Below are positions 17,193-25,952 of a DNA stretch of 64,000 nucleotides, piece by piece; the first letter of the stretch is position 1; every line of letters begins with the position of its first letter. The stretch lies in contig NZ_GG692710.1 in the NCBI RefSeq assembly GCF_000156175.1, positions 1,237,156 through 1,301,155 on the forward strand, given 5' to 3'. The notes under the pieces are model-generated. The model made no database searches and was not told where the DNA came from. It saw nothing but the letters and a program-made list of their open reading frames with translations. This DNA comes from Collinsella intestinalis DSM 13280 (GTDB lineage: Bacteria; Actinomycetota; Coriobacteriia; Coriobacteriales; Coriobacteriaceae). The position numbers and the translations under genes are program-made.

Positions 17193-20126
17193 TTAGCGAC
17201 GCTCATGGCTCTCGCGCCACATCTCCAGATACCTGCCGACCTGACGCACCTCGATCCGCTGATGCGGGGCGGGCAGGGAATTCAGGAACTTCTTTCCGTA
17301 CCCCTTGCTCACCAGACGCGAATCGGCCAGCACCAGCACGCCGGCATCGGTCGACGTGCGAATAAGACGGCCGGCAGCCTGCTTCACCTCGAGCACCGCC
17401 TCCGGCAATGAGTAACGCGCCCATGCGCGATCCTCGCGGGCACCGCGCTCGCATGAGAGCGGGTCGCTCGGGCTGGCAAACGGAAGCTTGGGGATGACGA
17501 CGCAGCGCAGCGTGTCGCCGGCCGCATCAAACCCCTCCCAAAACGCCTTCAACGCAAACAGCGAGCTCTTCTCATTCGAGAGGAAGCGGTCGCGCAGGAT
17601 CTTTGCGGAGGTCGTGCGACGCTGGCAGTCGAGCGCGAGGCCACGCTGCGCGAGCCGGGGCTCTACGCGGTCGTACAGTTCCTCCATGTCGCGTCGGTTG
17701 GTAAACAGCGTGAGCGTGCTACCGCCCATGGCGAGGTGAACATCGACGAGCAAGGTTTCGAGCGCCGAGAGGTACGCATCGCGGCTGCGCGGATCGGGCA
17801 TATCCGATGCCACCACAACCGCCATGTTGCGCTCGAAGTCATAACTCGAATCGAGGTGCACGGAACGAGAGCTCGACGACGAAATGCGGTCCAGACCCAC
17901 GGCGTGCTGGAAATGATCGAAGCTGTCCGAAACCGTCACGGTCGCAGAGGCGAAAATCGCGGTGTGAACCTCCGGCAACCACTCCTCCGCAAGAGCCTCG
18001 CCCACATCAAGTCGCTCGGCGGTCAAACATTCGCCGCCCGCTTTGAGACGACGATTGACCTGGCAAGAATATACGTAGCGGTCGTCCGCCCCATCGAGGA
18101 TGAGCCTAAGGCCATCGCGAAGCTCGCGCATGCGACGCTGCCCATCCGCGACATCGGTCACCAGGTCGGGCTTCTCCTCGGCCACGGTCTCCACGAGTGA
18201 TGCCAGGTTCTTGGTCGCCTCGTCCAGAGCGTCGAGCGCGGTGCGACCCACCTCCTCAAACCCAGTCCATACCATGGAATCGCGCAAGTCATTGCCAATC
18301 CACATGTTCGCGTTGTCGTAGCCGCCCTCGGATCGAGCGGCTCGGGCGAGCTCGCGCACCGCGTCGAACAGCTCGGCCATGGCAAGAGAGGCGCGCTGCG
18401 TGCTAGAGGACGCCTTCACAGTGAGGCCCATGAACAGCGTTGCTGCGTCGCTCAACGCCAGGTCACGGGCGATCTTGCCAAGTGCCCCGGCGCGATCGCC
18501 TCCCAGGCGCTCAAACACCGCACGGCTCTCGTCGGCAGACACTTTGATGGCCCATTGGCGGCGCGCTTCAGACTCGATGGAATGCGCCTCATCAACCACC
18601 CAGTGACGAATGGGAGGCAATATCTTGCCCTCAGCGGCAACGTTGCGGAAGAGCAGGGAGTGGTTCGTCACAACCACATCGACGCGGGCCGCACGACGGC
18701 GCGAGCCGTGAACCATGCATTTATCCGGGTAGAACGGGCACAGGCGGCGCGCGCACTCACGGGAAGACGTGGTGAGGTCGGCCTTGTTCACACTGCGCCA
18801 GCGAATACCCAGCCCATCAAAGTCCCCCGTGGGAGACTGGCAGGCAAACGCATATAGAACGGCGATGGCGGTCAGGGTGTCCGCCGGATCGCGGTTGGTC
18901 TTGATTTCCTGGGCGCGCGCAAGGCGGTCGAGCTTGCGCAGGCAGGGATAGTGGTCGTAGCCCTTGAGGGCGCAATAGGTGAGACCGCCGTCCATCTCAC
19001 GAGCCAAACGCGGGAGCTCGTGGTAGATCAGCTGGTCGGCGAGGTTGTTCGACTTCGTCGCAATACCGACGGTCACCTTATTCCTTCGGGCGAGCTCCGC
19101 CATCGGCACGAGATAGGCAATCGACTTGCCAACGCCGGTGCCGGCCTCGATAACGCGATGTGTGGAGGTGGCGAGCGCATCGCGCACCTCGACGGCCATC
19201 TGCACCTGCTCTGAGCGCGGCTCGTATCCGGGATACATTCTGTTGACCAGGCCACCAGGCGCAAAGCGCTCCTCAATCTCCTCGCGCGAGGGGACTGAAA
19301 CTCCAGCGAGCTCGTCTGCATCCGCGCGGGCCGCGGAGCCGATCTCCGCCTCCTCGTAACCCTTGAGAAGCTCGTATCGAGAATCGACAAGGGAGAACAC
19401 CGCGTCGGGCTCCTCAGCGGCCAAGAAGCTGAAAATCGGACGATACGACCATGGAACGTCCGGATGCATATCCGCCAAGCGACGCATGAGACCGGCGGGA
19501 AGGTCGGCCAGACCGCACAGAAGAATGCGCCACACGCCGCACAGCGCCTCAACATCGGCATTTGCGCGATGTGACACGCTCTCGCAGCCAAAGAGCTCGG
19601 CCATGACGGCGAGCTTATGCGACGCCAGGCGCGGCAGCGCGATGCGGGAGAGCGCGAGCGAGTCGATCCAGATATCGGAAACATCGGCTCCACCTGGAAC
19701 CTGCTCTATGAACCCTCGGTCGAATGCCGCGTTGTGCGCGACCACGGGACACCCGCCAACGAACTCCGCCAAGGACGCCACAGCGTCAACTGCCGAGGGT
19801 GCATGCGCCACATCGACATTCGTGATGCTCGTCAGCTTGGTTATTTCCTCGGGTATCAATCCACTCGGCTTCACGAACGTGTCGAAGCGATCCACGATCT
19901 CGCGGCCGCGCAAACGGGCGGCCGCGATTTCGATCAACTCGCTATCGCGGTGCGACAATCCCGTGGTCTCCGTGTCGAGCACGATGACGTCGTCCTCTAT
20001 CAGACCAAACGAGCGTGTTTCAGCGCGCTGGGCGAGTGTCGCATAACGCTCCACAATCGCCGCCGGCGTGCCGGGCAATACCGCGGCAGCCATCTCGAGC
20101 GGCGTAGCCGCCGCGGCGACGCTCAT
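17193..20126 (-). CDS. dinG: DinG-family helicase with N-terminal DEDDh exonuclease
   Basis: A 977-residue fusion. The N-terminus is a DnaQ-like 3'-5' exonuclease with ExoI motif DTETTGL, motif AHNAAFD and the SHRANADVEA motif. It is followed by an XPD/DinG superfamily 2 helicase with Walker A EAGTGVGKS, DEAH box VVDEAHSIE and a C-terminal QAAGRLIRT motif VI. Cysteines at YDHYPCLRK and in ECARRLCPFYPDKC suggest an iron-sulfur cluster. Such exonuclease-DinG fusions are known in Gram-positive bacteria; in some the helicase motor is inactive, but here the motifs look intact. The ATG at 20126 overlaps the stop of ddl (ATGA), so translation is coupled. Confidence 0.88.
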   Translation of the reverse strand: MSVAAAATPLEMAAAVLPGTPAAIVERYATLAQRAETRSFGLIEDDVIVLDTETTGLSHRDSELIEIAAARLRGREIVDRFDTFVKPSGLIPEEITKLTSITNVDVAHAPSAVDAVASLAEFVGGCPVVAHNAAFDRGFIEQVPGGADVSDIWIDSLALSRIALPRLASHKLAVMAELFGCESVSHRANADVEALCGVWRILLCGLADLPAGLMRRLADMHPDVPWSYRPIFSFLAAEEPDAVFSLVDSRYELLKGYEEAEIGSAARADADELAGVSVPSREEIEERFAPGGLVNRMYPGYEPRSEQVQMAVEVRDALATSTHRVIEAGTGVGKSIAYLVPMAELARRNKVTVGIATKSNNLADQLIYHELPRLAREMDGGLTYCALKGYDHYPCLRKLDRLARAQEIKTNRDPADTLTAIAVLYAFACQSPTGDFDGLGIRWRSVNKADLTTSSRECARRLCPFYPDKCMVHGSRRRAARVDVVVTNHSLLFRNVAAEGKILPPIRHWVVDEAHSIESEARRQWAIKVSADESRAVFERLGGDRAGALGKIARDLALSDAATLFMGLTVKASSSTQRASLAMAELFDAVRELARAARSEGGYDNANMWIGNDLRDSMVWTGFEEVGRTALDALDEATKNLASLVETVAEEKPDLVTDVADGQRRMRELRDGLRLILDGADDRYVYSCQVNRRLKAGGECLTAERLDVGEALAEEWLPEVHTAIFASATVTVSDSFDHFQHAVGLDRISSSSSRSVHLDSSYDFERNMAVVVASDMPDPRSRDAYLSALETLLVDVHLAMGGSTLTLFTNRRDMEELYDRVEPRLAQRGLALDCQRRTTSAKILRDRFLSNEKSSLFALKAFWEGFDAAGDTLRCVVIPKLPFASPSDPLSCERGAREDRAWARYSLPEAVLEVKQAAGRLIRTSTDAGVLVLADSRLVSKGYGKKFLNSLPAPHQRIEVRQVGRYLEMWRESHERR

Positions 20127-21082
20127 CGAGCGGCTCGCTCGAGGGCCAGCTCGACCAGCTCGGCGCACAGGTCGCTAAAGGCGATGCCGGCGTGACGAGC
20201 CTCGTCGGGAACGAGGGACTCGGATGTCATGCCGGGAATGTTGTTCGTCTCGAGAATGATCGGGCCATCCTCTGTCACGATGACGTCGGTGCGAGAGATG
20301 CCGAACAGGCCGAGCGCCTCGTGTGCACGGCAGGCAATGTCCTGGACCTGGGCGTACACATCCTCGGGCAACTGAGCCGGAATGCGATGGATGTCGTTGG
20401 GGTCGGCGTACTTAACCTCGAGGTCGTAAAACTCCGACTGCTGCGGCATCATGATTTCCACCACGGGAAGCGCGCGCAGGGTCTCACCATCGCCCAAAGC
20501 GGCAACGGAGCACTCAACACCAAAGACACGATGCTCAACCATGACTTTGTCACCATGCTCAAAAGCAAGCTCAATGGCGGCCGTGAGTTCCGAGGGATCC
20601 TTCACCAGAGAGATGCCATAGCTCGAGCCGTTCACAACCGGCTTGACGAAGCTCTGGGGGCCCACGATCTCGACGATCTCGTCAATCGACGGCATATCGG
20701 CGCGAGTGAAGGTGACACTCGGTGCAACGGGCAGACCTGCGCGACGATACAGCAGCTTGGAAAGGTCTTTGTCCATTGCGATACCGCTCGCCAGGGAGTT
20801 TGACCCGGTGTAGGGGATGCCGAGGAACTCCAGGATGTGCTGGGTCATGCCGTCCTCACCACCAAAGCCGTGCAAGGCGATAAAAGCAACGTCGTAATTG
20901 CCGTTTTCCAAACGAGAGAGGAAGCCCCGCTCGCCGGGATCGACCATTTCAACCGTGCCGTAGCCAGCCTCGGTGAGGGCAGCAGCGGCGTTCTTGCCCG
21001 ACGCAAGCGAGATCTCCCGCTCATCCGAGATGCCGCCTGCCAGAACCGCCACCTTCATCTCATGACGCTCTTTGCCAGCCAT
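20123..21082 (-). CDS. ddl: D-alanine--D-alanine ligase
   Basis: Cytoplasmic ATP-grasp enzyme making the D-Ala-D-Ala end of peptidoglycan precursors. It is 319 residues from MAGKERHEM, chosen because AAAGGCGG precedes it; M at KVAVLAGG, eight residues on, is an alternative. Family landmarks are LAGGISDEREISL, ALHGFGGEDGMTQ, PYTGSNSLASGIAMDK, VKPVVNGSSYGIS, and near the C-terminus ILETNNIPGMT, which supplies metal ligands. The Tyr in SSYG fits D-Ala-D-Ala rather than D-Ala-D-Lac ligases, which have Phe there. It is the first gene of a leftward pair with the DinG-like helicase. Confidence 0.95.
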   Translation of the reverse strand: MAGKERHEMKVAVLAGGISDEREISLASGKNAAAALTEAGYGTVEMVDPGERGFLSRLENGNYDVAFIALHGFGGEDGMTQHILEFLGIPYTGSNSLASGIAMDKDLSKLLYRRAGLPVAPSVTFTRADMPSIDEIVEIVGPQSFVKPVVNGSSYGISLVKDPSELTAAIELAFEHGDKVMVEHRVFGVECSVAALGDGETLRALPVVEIMMPQQSEFYDLEVKYADPNDIHRIPAQLPEDVYAQVQDIACRAHEALGLFGISRTDVIVTEDGPIILETNNIPGMTSESLVPDEARHAGIAFSDLCAELVELALERAAR

Positions 21083-21148
21083 GTCGCCGCCTTTCACCAT
21101 TTTCCCCGCGCAACCTGCAACGCGAGGTGTCTATTTCACGCAATAACC

Positions 21149-21195
21149 GTGCGCTTCGCCATGAAGCGCACGACAATACCCTATTGTATAGGGTA
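21149..21195. promoter_or_regulatory. Two inverted repeats between divergent ddl and rlmN
   Basis: GTGCGCTTC and GAAGCGCAC (21149-21171) form one hairpin. TACCCTAT and ATAGGGTA (21177-21195) form a second 8-bp repeat separated by TGT, with TATTGTATAG inside that could contain a -10 element. They may be operators or 5'-leader hairpins; no factor can be named. Confidence 0.4.
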
Positions 21196-21241
21196 ACTAT
21201 GCACCTGGGGGCCGATCACCCCATCACCCGAAAGGCGACAA

Positions 21242-22288
21242 ATGGAACGCACCAATCGTTCTCGCGATATTCGTCAATTCGACCTCGATGACCTCAAAGA
21301 GCTCATGAAGGAGCTCGGGCAGCCCGCGTTTCGCGCCAAGCAGCTTTACGAGTGGGTTCACGAGAAGAACGTCTGTTCGTTTGACGAGATGACCAACCTG
21401 CCTGCCGGCCTGCGCCAGTCTCTTACCGAAACCTTTGCTTTCAAAGTCCCTACCGAGCTTGTGAAACAGGTCTCCAAGGACGGTTCCCGCAAGTACCTGC
21501 TCGAATTCTCCGACGGTGTCTCTGTTGAGACGGTCGGCATGCCCAATCGCAACAAGCTTGCCGTCTGCATCTCCTCGCAGGCCGGATGCGCCATGGGCTG
21601 CGCCTTCTGCGCCACGGGTCTTGCGGGTCTTTCCCGCTCGCTCACCGCCCAAGAGATGGTCGACCAGGTCCTCCACGTCTCTCGTGACTTTGGCGAGCGC
21701 GTTACGAGCGTCGTCTTCATGGGCCAGGGTGAACCCTTTGCAAATTTCGACAACACCGTTGAGGCACTTCGTATGCTGAACGACCCCGAGGGGCTCGCGA
21801 TCGGCGCACGTCACCTCACGGTCTCTACCTGCGGCGTCATCCCTGGCATCCGCCGTTTTGCCGAGCTGCCGGAGCAGTTCACGCTTGCCATTTCGCTTCA
21901 CTCTGCGATTCAGACCACGCGCAATCAACTTATGCCCGGCGTTAAAAAGTTCACCCTTCTGCGCCTGCATGAGGCCATCCAGGAGTACGTCGAGAAGACC
22001 GGACGCCGCCCGACATACGAATTCGCCATGATCGACGGCATTAACGATACCAGCCCCGAGATGCAGGCGCTTGTCGACTTCTGTGCCGGCACGCTTTGCC
22101 ATGTGAATCTCATCCAGCTGAACGACATTCCCGACAGCCCGTTCCGCCCGTCGCCAATCGATAAGGTCGAGGCGCTGCAGCGTCGTCTGACCATGCACGG
22201 CGTCGAGACCACCATCCGCAACTCCCGTGGCGGTGACATCGATGCGGCATGCGGCCAGCTCAAGCAGCGCCGCTTCCGCGCTCGATAG
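21242..22288 (+). CDS. rlmN: Dual-specificity 23S rRNA/tRNA adenine C2-methyltransferase
   Basis: Radical SAM enzyme that methylates A2503 of 23S rRNA and A37 of some tRNAs. At 348 residues it has the usual length. The iron-sulfur motif CAMGCAFC (C116, C120, C123) follows ISSQAG. GQGEP lies downstream, and the C-terminal catalytic cysteine sits in IDAACGQLKQR, as expected of RlmN. The ATG at 21242 has GAAAGGCG upstream. The gene is divergent from ddl and followed by a parS-like site and a strong terminator. Confidence 0.97.
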   Translation: MERTNRSRDIRQFDLDDLKELMKELGQPAFRAKQLYEWVHEKNVCSFDEMTNLPAGLRQSLTETFAFKVPTELVKQVSKDGSRKYLLEFSDGVSVETVGMPNRNKLAVCISSQAGCAMGCAFCATGLAGLSRSLTAQEMVDQVLHVSRDFGERVTSVVFMGQGEPFANFDNTVEALRMLNDPEGLAIGARHLTVSTCGVIPGIRRFAELPEQFTLAISLHSAIQTTRNQLMPGVKKFTLLRLHEAIQEYVEKTGRRPTYEFAMIDGINDTSPEMQALVDFCAGTLCHVNLIQLNDIPDSPFRPSPIDKVEALQRRLTMHGVETTIRNSRGGDIDAACGQLKQRRFRAR

Positions 22289-22310
22289 GGAAGAGCAACA
22301 TCAATCAGAC

Positions 22311-22326
22311 CGTTTCATGTGAAACC
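22311..22326. promoter_or_regulatory. parS-like site with one core mismatch
   Basis: The core GTTTCATGTGAAAC differs from the palindrome GTTTCACGTGAAAC by one base. It lies between rlmN and its terminator, close to the parAB locus, so it may be a weaker ParB-binding site. Confidence 0.6.
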
Positions 22327-22366
22327 GTGTGACTCGCCTTCCACTCTCTCTAGTCATTCAGGTACG

Positions 22367-22399
22367 AAAAGACCACCCATATTTTGGGTGGTCTTTTTT
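22367..22399 (+). terminator. Intrinsic terminator after rlmN
   Basis: GACCACCCA (22371-22379) and TGGGTGGTC (22385-22393) are followed by six T. A-rich sequence on the left could also let it act leftward. Confidence 0.85.
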
Positions 22400-22474
22400 C
22401 ATGACGATAACCGCATGTGAAATCTGGTCATTTCCCTAGGCTCAGACAATGGCATGGAATATTGTTTAGGTACC

Positions 22475-22726
22475 TTAGTATCCTAGCTCCTCCCACTGTC
22501 GTTCGACCCAAGCCTGATTGATCTTCGGATTATGAGTTGCTTGAGCTGTTCTCATTGCAACCTCTTCACTCATCGTCTGCATCGCATCATGCGAAATCGG
22601 ATTGAGCTGCTCAAGTTTCCCCTTAATAACTGATCCCAGCTCAGTCTTATTCACGAGATACAACCCGATTCCCAAACCGGCAACTATTGAGGTCGCAAAG
22701 ATCAGTGCCTGGTGAGAGCGTTTCAC
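22475..22726 (-). CDS. Small membrane-anchored protein downstream of parB
   Basis: An 83-residue protein from a GTG start 15 bases after the parB stop, so probably the last gene of the parAB operon. Residues 7-24 form a hydrophobic N-terminal helix (ALIFATSIVAGLGIGLYLV). The rest is polar and helical, ending in WVERQWEELGY. It resembles small YtxH-like membrane proteins only in layout. I do not recognise the family; a link to chromosome segregation is suggested only by position. Confidence 0.65.
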   Translation of the reverse strand: MKRSHQALIFATSIVAGLGIGLYLVNKTELGSVIKGKLEQLNPISHDAMQTMSEEVAMRTAQATHNPKINQAWVERQWEELGY

Positions 22727-22741
22727 AACAATCGCCTAGCC

Positions 22742-23605
22742 TTACTCAGATTCAACCATAGAGGCGAGAATACGCTGCAGATCGTCCTCGTCCCTAAACT
22801 CGATTTCAATCTTGTTCTTGCCGCGAGTCGCACGAACCTTCACGTTCGTGTTAAACACCTGACGCAAGACGCGTGCAGCCTTCTTGTACGATTGCGGAGT
22901 AACCGGACGAGGTGCCCGAGGCGTATCTCCGACAGAAAACAGTGGAGCAAGATTCTCAGTCGCTCGAACCGACAAACCCTCCGCTACGACCTTCTCAGCC
23001 AACTTGATGCGAGCCTCTTCAAATGGAACGGCAAGAATCGCGCGAGCATGCCCAGCGGTCAACTTTCCCTCATACATCATCTGCTGAACAGCCTCTGGCA
23101 GATCAAGAAGCCTCAGAGAGTTCGTGATGGCAGATCGTGACTTGGACACTGCCTTCGACAAAGCCTCCTGCGTCATCCCACTGGCTTTGATAAGCTGACG
23201 ATAGCCCTTGGCCTCTTCAATTGGATTCAGATCGGAACGCTGAAGATTCTCAATGAGAGCAATCTCGAGCATCTTCTGATCATCGACGTCCTTAACAATA
23301 ACCGGGACTTTATCAAGTCCAGCAATCTTGGACGCCTGATACCGTCGCTCACCGGCGATAATCTCGTACTTGCTTCCATTTTTGCGAACAAGCAGGGGCT
23401 GGAGAACACCGTTTTCACGAATGGACTCACTCAGCTCTTCCAGCTCCGACTCATTGAAGTGTGTACGCGGCTGATTAGGGTTCGGAAAAATCTCCTCTAT
23501 CGACATCTGGGTCTCAGTGGCTGCATAACCAGTCTCAGACTGAGCTTCACCCATCAAGGAACCAAGACCACGGCCAAGAGCCGGCTTCTTCTTGGGGCTA
23601 GGCAC
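22742..23605 (-). CDS. parB: Chromosome-partitioning CTPase ParB
   Basis: A 287-residue sequence-specific DNA clamp that loads at parS and organises the origin region. Seen are the N-terminal domain with QPRTHF and the CTP-binding GERRYQA box near residue 87, and the central helix-turn-helix (TQEALSKAVSKSRSAITNSLRLL) that reads parS. A C-terminal dimerisation region, KNKIEIEFRDEDDLQRIL, is also visible. The start overlaps the parA stop by 8 bases, so translation is coupled. Several parS sites lie just upstream of parA. Confidence 0.97.
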   Translation of the reverse strand: MPSPKKKPALGRGLGSLMGEAQSETGYAATETQMSIEEIFPNPNQPRTHFNESELEELSESIRENGVLQPLLVRKNGSKYEIIAGERRYQASKIAGLDKVPVIVKDVDDQKMLEIALIENLQRSDLNPIEEAKGYRQLIKASGMTQEALSKAVSKSRSAITNSLRLLDLPEAVQQMMYEGKLTAGHARAILAVPFEEARIKLAEKVVAEGLSVRATENLAPLFSVGDTPRAPRPVTPQSYKKAARVLRQVFNTNVKVRATRGKNKIEIEFRDEDDLQRILASMVESE

Positions 23606-24398
23606 GACGAATCACTTCCTTTGCCAGATCCATATACGCACGAGCCCCCTTGTTTGAAGGCGCATACTCAATCACGGGCATTCCGTACGAAGGAGCTTCA
23701 GAGACCTTCACGGAGCGAGGGATACAGGTCTTAAACGCTATATCGCCAAAGTAGTTCTGAACTTCCTCAACAACCTGGTTTGAGAGCGACGTGCGCGAAT
23801 CATACATCGTCATCAAGACGCCATACGTATCCAGATCCTTATTAATGCGACCCTTAACCATGCGCATGGACTCAAGCAACTTGGTAACACCTTCAAGCGC
23901 ATAGTACTCGCATTGAATGGGGATCAAAACGCTATCTGCTGCAGCAAGTGCATTGATGGTAAGAAGGCCAAGTGACGGCGGACAGTCAATAAAGATGAAA
24001 TCAAACTCGTCTTTAACCGGTTCAAGGAGATCTTTCAATCGCGTCTCGCGCGCCATTGCAGAAACAAGCTCAATTTCAGCACCTGCAAGCTGGATGGTGG
24101 CAGGAATAATAAAGACACGCTCACTCACAGTATCGTGAATCAAGTTCTCAGCAGGAACATCATGAAGCAATGCATCATATATGCACTGAGACAATCCCTC
24201 TTTATCAACGCCGATACCGCTCGTACTGTTTCCCTGCGGGTCAAAGTCAACAATCAGAACCTTACGGCCTTGCTTACCAAGTGCAGCTGCCAGATTCACA
24301 GTCGTGGTCGACTTACCCACGCCGCCCTTCTGGTTGATGATTGCAATGGTATGAAGAGGTTTCGCACTTTTCGAGCGCTTTACGTCGCGAAATCCCAC
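23598..24398 (-). CDS. parA: Chromosome-partitioning ATPase ParA (Soj)
   Basis: A 266-residue deviant-Walker ATPase that works with ParB in origin segregation and, in relatives, in DnaA control. The start is GTG at 24398, with GGAGG five bases upstream. The Walker A box KGGVGKST begins near residue 25, DFDPQGN follows, and the Walker B segment reads FIFIDCPPSLG. It is the first gene of the parA-parB-small membrane protein operon. A putative promoter with a parS inside its spacer lies at 24482-24510. Confidence 0.97.
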   Translation of the reverse strand: MGFRDVKRSKSAKPLHTIAIINQKGGVGKSTTTVNLAAALGKQGRKVLIVDFDPQGNSTSGIGVDKEGLSQCIYDALLHDVPAENLIHDTVSERVFIIPATIQLAGAEIELVSAMARETRLKDLLEPVKDEFDFIFIDCPPSLGLLTINALAAADSVLIPIQCEYYALEGVTKLLESMRMVKGRINKDLDTYGVLMTMYDSRTSLSNQVVEEVQNYFGDIAFKTCIPRSVKVSEAPSYGMPVIEYAPSNKGARAYMDLAKEVIRRA

Positions 24399-24452
24399 AT
24401 TACCTCCTGTTATCTTCTATTTGTTCTGCATTTCAGGTCTCTTGTAGGTGAA

Positions 24453-24466
24453 GTTTCACGTGAAAC
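24453..24466. promoter_or_regulatory. parS site in the parA leader
   Basis: Exact palindrome GTTTCACGTGAAAC, 55 bases upstream of the parA start and downstream of the putative -10. ParB bound here would sit in the transcribed leader. Confidence 0.9.
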
Positions 24467-24481
24467 CTAAGGTTGTATTCC

Positions 24482-24510
24482 ATTATGTTTCACGTGAAAC
24501 CAGTATTCAA
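24482..24510 (-). promoter_or_regulatory. Putative parAB promoter with parS in the spacer
   Basis: On the minus strand TTGAAT (24510-24505), a 17-base spacer and CATAAT (24487-24482) make a good promoter. The exact parS core at 24487-24500 fills most of the spacer, so ParB binding should compete with RNA polymerase. Confidence 0.65.
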
Positions 24511-25016
24511 GCTCTACTTTGTACCATGAGAACAAATCTCGCTTAACTCAACGTAACTTTACTGAGATCGTCAATCTAACATTGCGTGCGGACCATACAA
24601 AGTGACCGGTACCCTTAACACACTTACACGTCGTATGCCTGAGGCCGAACCGACACAGGCTCAATTCGTCCTAATCACCTCAAATACGAGCTTTTGCTAA
24701 GCAGCGAGAATGATCAACTGATTCTTAACGCTAATATGCATAGATGCTCTCGAGAACAGAATTATCCCAGGCATCCATTAACATGATGAAAAGCGAACTG
24801 CTCAATTGAAATCTAAACGCGTGTTACCCTTCAGAGCAACAGGCGTTTAATCATCATATAGAGTCACTCATTGTATGGATCACAGCCGCTCTTCCATACG
24901 ACCACACACCATAAGTCGAAATATGAATCCAATTACAAGTGCATACTGTACCTGTCTATCAGCTTGCAATTCAATAATTGGTAGTTTGTTTGAAGTAGCA
25001 CTGTATGTAAAAAATA
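24511..25016. other. AT-rich non-coding region between parAB and the rsmG terminator
   Basis: About 500 bases, clearly more AT-rich than the surroundings. I see no convincing gene here. A 65-codon open frame at 24875-25072 runs through the terminator palindrome and lacks a ribosome binding site. The region may hold regulatory or segregation-related DNA, but no specific motif was found in it. Confidence 0.5.
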
Positions 25017-25050
25017 ACGACCGGGTGTTTCACGTGAAACACCCGGTCGT
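25017..25050 (-). terminator. Intrinsic terminator of rsmG with a parS core
   Basis: A perfect 34-bp palindrome centred between 25033 and 25034. On the minus strand it lies 30 bases after the rsmG stop and is followed by TATTTTTTA, so it has the form of an intrinsic terminator. Its central 16 bases (25026-25041) are TGTTTCACGTGAAACA, the full parS consensus. One sequence therefore appears to serve as both terminator and ParB loading site. Confidence 0.88.
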
Positions 25051-25079
25051 GGAACAACGTCAACAGAATTAATAGCGCT

Positions 25080-25853
25080 CTAGGAGACCAAGGGCTGCTT
25101 CTTAGCGAGACCAACTGCACGAGGCAACTTTATCTGAGGCTCAGAAACCTTCTGATAGAGGAAAACGGAGCGATGGCCAAGTCCGCGAGGCAAGTCAAAT
25201 TCATCACAGCCAATAAGCTCTAAACCGCAAATGGCAGCAGTCTTCTCGGCAAGCTTCAACTCAGAGGCCTCAGGGTTTGCCTTTGCAACGACCAGATATC
25301 CATCATCCTCAAGGAACGGCGTACCGTACTCAATAATCATAGACATCTGACCAACAGCGCGGGCAAACACAGTGTCAAACCGACCGCGCATCTTCATCGC
25401 ATACGATTCACAGCGATCATGAATGCCTTCAACATCTTCTATACCCAAAGCGTCAATAAAGGCATTCACGGCATCGATCTTCTTGCCAACAGAGTCAAGC
25501 AGAACACCAGAACATCCACTATAAAGAGCAAAGGGGATACCGGGAAATCCAGCGCCAGTGCCCATATCAAGGAAATGCTCAGGGTCAATAGGAAGGTCAC
25601 GATACAGAGCAAGAGAATCGACAATATGCAGAATCAGGGCGTCATGAATATCCTTGATGCGAGTAAGGTTCATGACCTGGTTAACCTGGTTCACATATAG
25701 AAGGTGCTGCACACAGCGCTCGGCAGTCTCAGAATCAAGTTCGATGTCGAGCTCAGAGGCAAGGCCGACAACCTCAGTGACAAGAGCGGCGATCTCATCA
25801 ACAGACTCGTCAAACGGACGCAGAGTAATGGTTCGGGACGTTTCATTAGCCAT
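25080..25853 (-). CDS. rsmG: 16S rRNA (guanine527-N7)-methyltransferase
   Basis: Rossmann-fold SAM methyltransferase (GidB family) acting on G527 of 16S rRNA. From ATG at 25853 (MANETSRTIT) it is 257 residues. A TTG six codons upstream is possible, but neither has a strong ribosome binding site. Motif I is FLDMGTGAGFPGIPFAL; NLTRI and HIVDSL upstream and the FARAVG motif downstream are typical of RsmG. It is last in the leftward series from rpmH, but a terminator separates it from khpB, so it probably also has its own promoter. Its own terminator contains parS. Confidence 0.95.
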   Translation of the reverse strand: MANETSRTITLRPFDESVDEIAALVTEVVGLASELDIELDSETAERCVQHLLYVNQVNQVMNLTRIKDIHDALILHIVDSLALYRDLPIDPEHFLDMGTGAGFPGIPFALYSGCSGVLLDSVGKKIDAVNAFIDALGIEDVEGIHDRCESYAMKMRGRFDTVFARAVGQMSMIIEYGTPFLEDDGYLVVAKANPEASELKLAEKTAAICGLELIGCDEFDLPRGLGHRSVFLYQKVSEPQIKLPRAVGLAKKQPLVS

Positions 25854-25903
25854 ATGTATCAATCCAATCAATGACTGAAAACCACGGAACGTGAAGTTGA
25901 GTC

Positions 25904-25929
25904 AAAAAAGGGGCGCATAAGCGCCCCTT
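25904..25929 (-). terminator. Intrinsic terminator after khpB
   Basis: AAGGGGCGC and GCGCCCCTT form a 9-bp stem with a short loop. On the minus strand six T follow. It splits the rpmH-khpB genes from rsmG. Confidence 0.85.
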
Positions 25930-25952
25930 GCTGTCAGGTGTATATGAGCACC

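Noticed and set aside
24875..25072. Possible small protein upstream of rsmG terminator
   Set aside because: It reads through the terminator/parS palindrome, lacks a ribosome binding site and resembles nothing.
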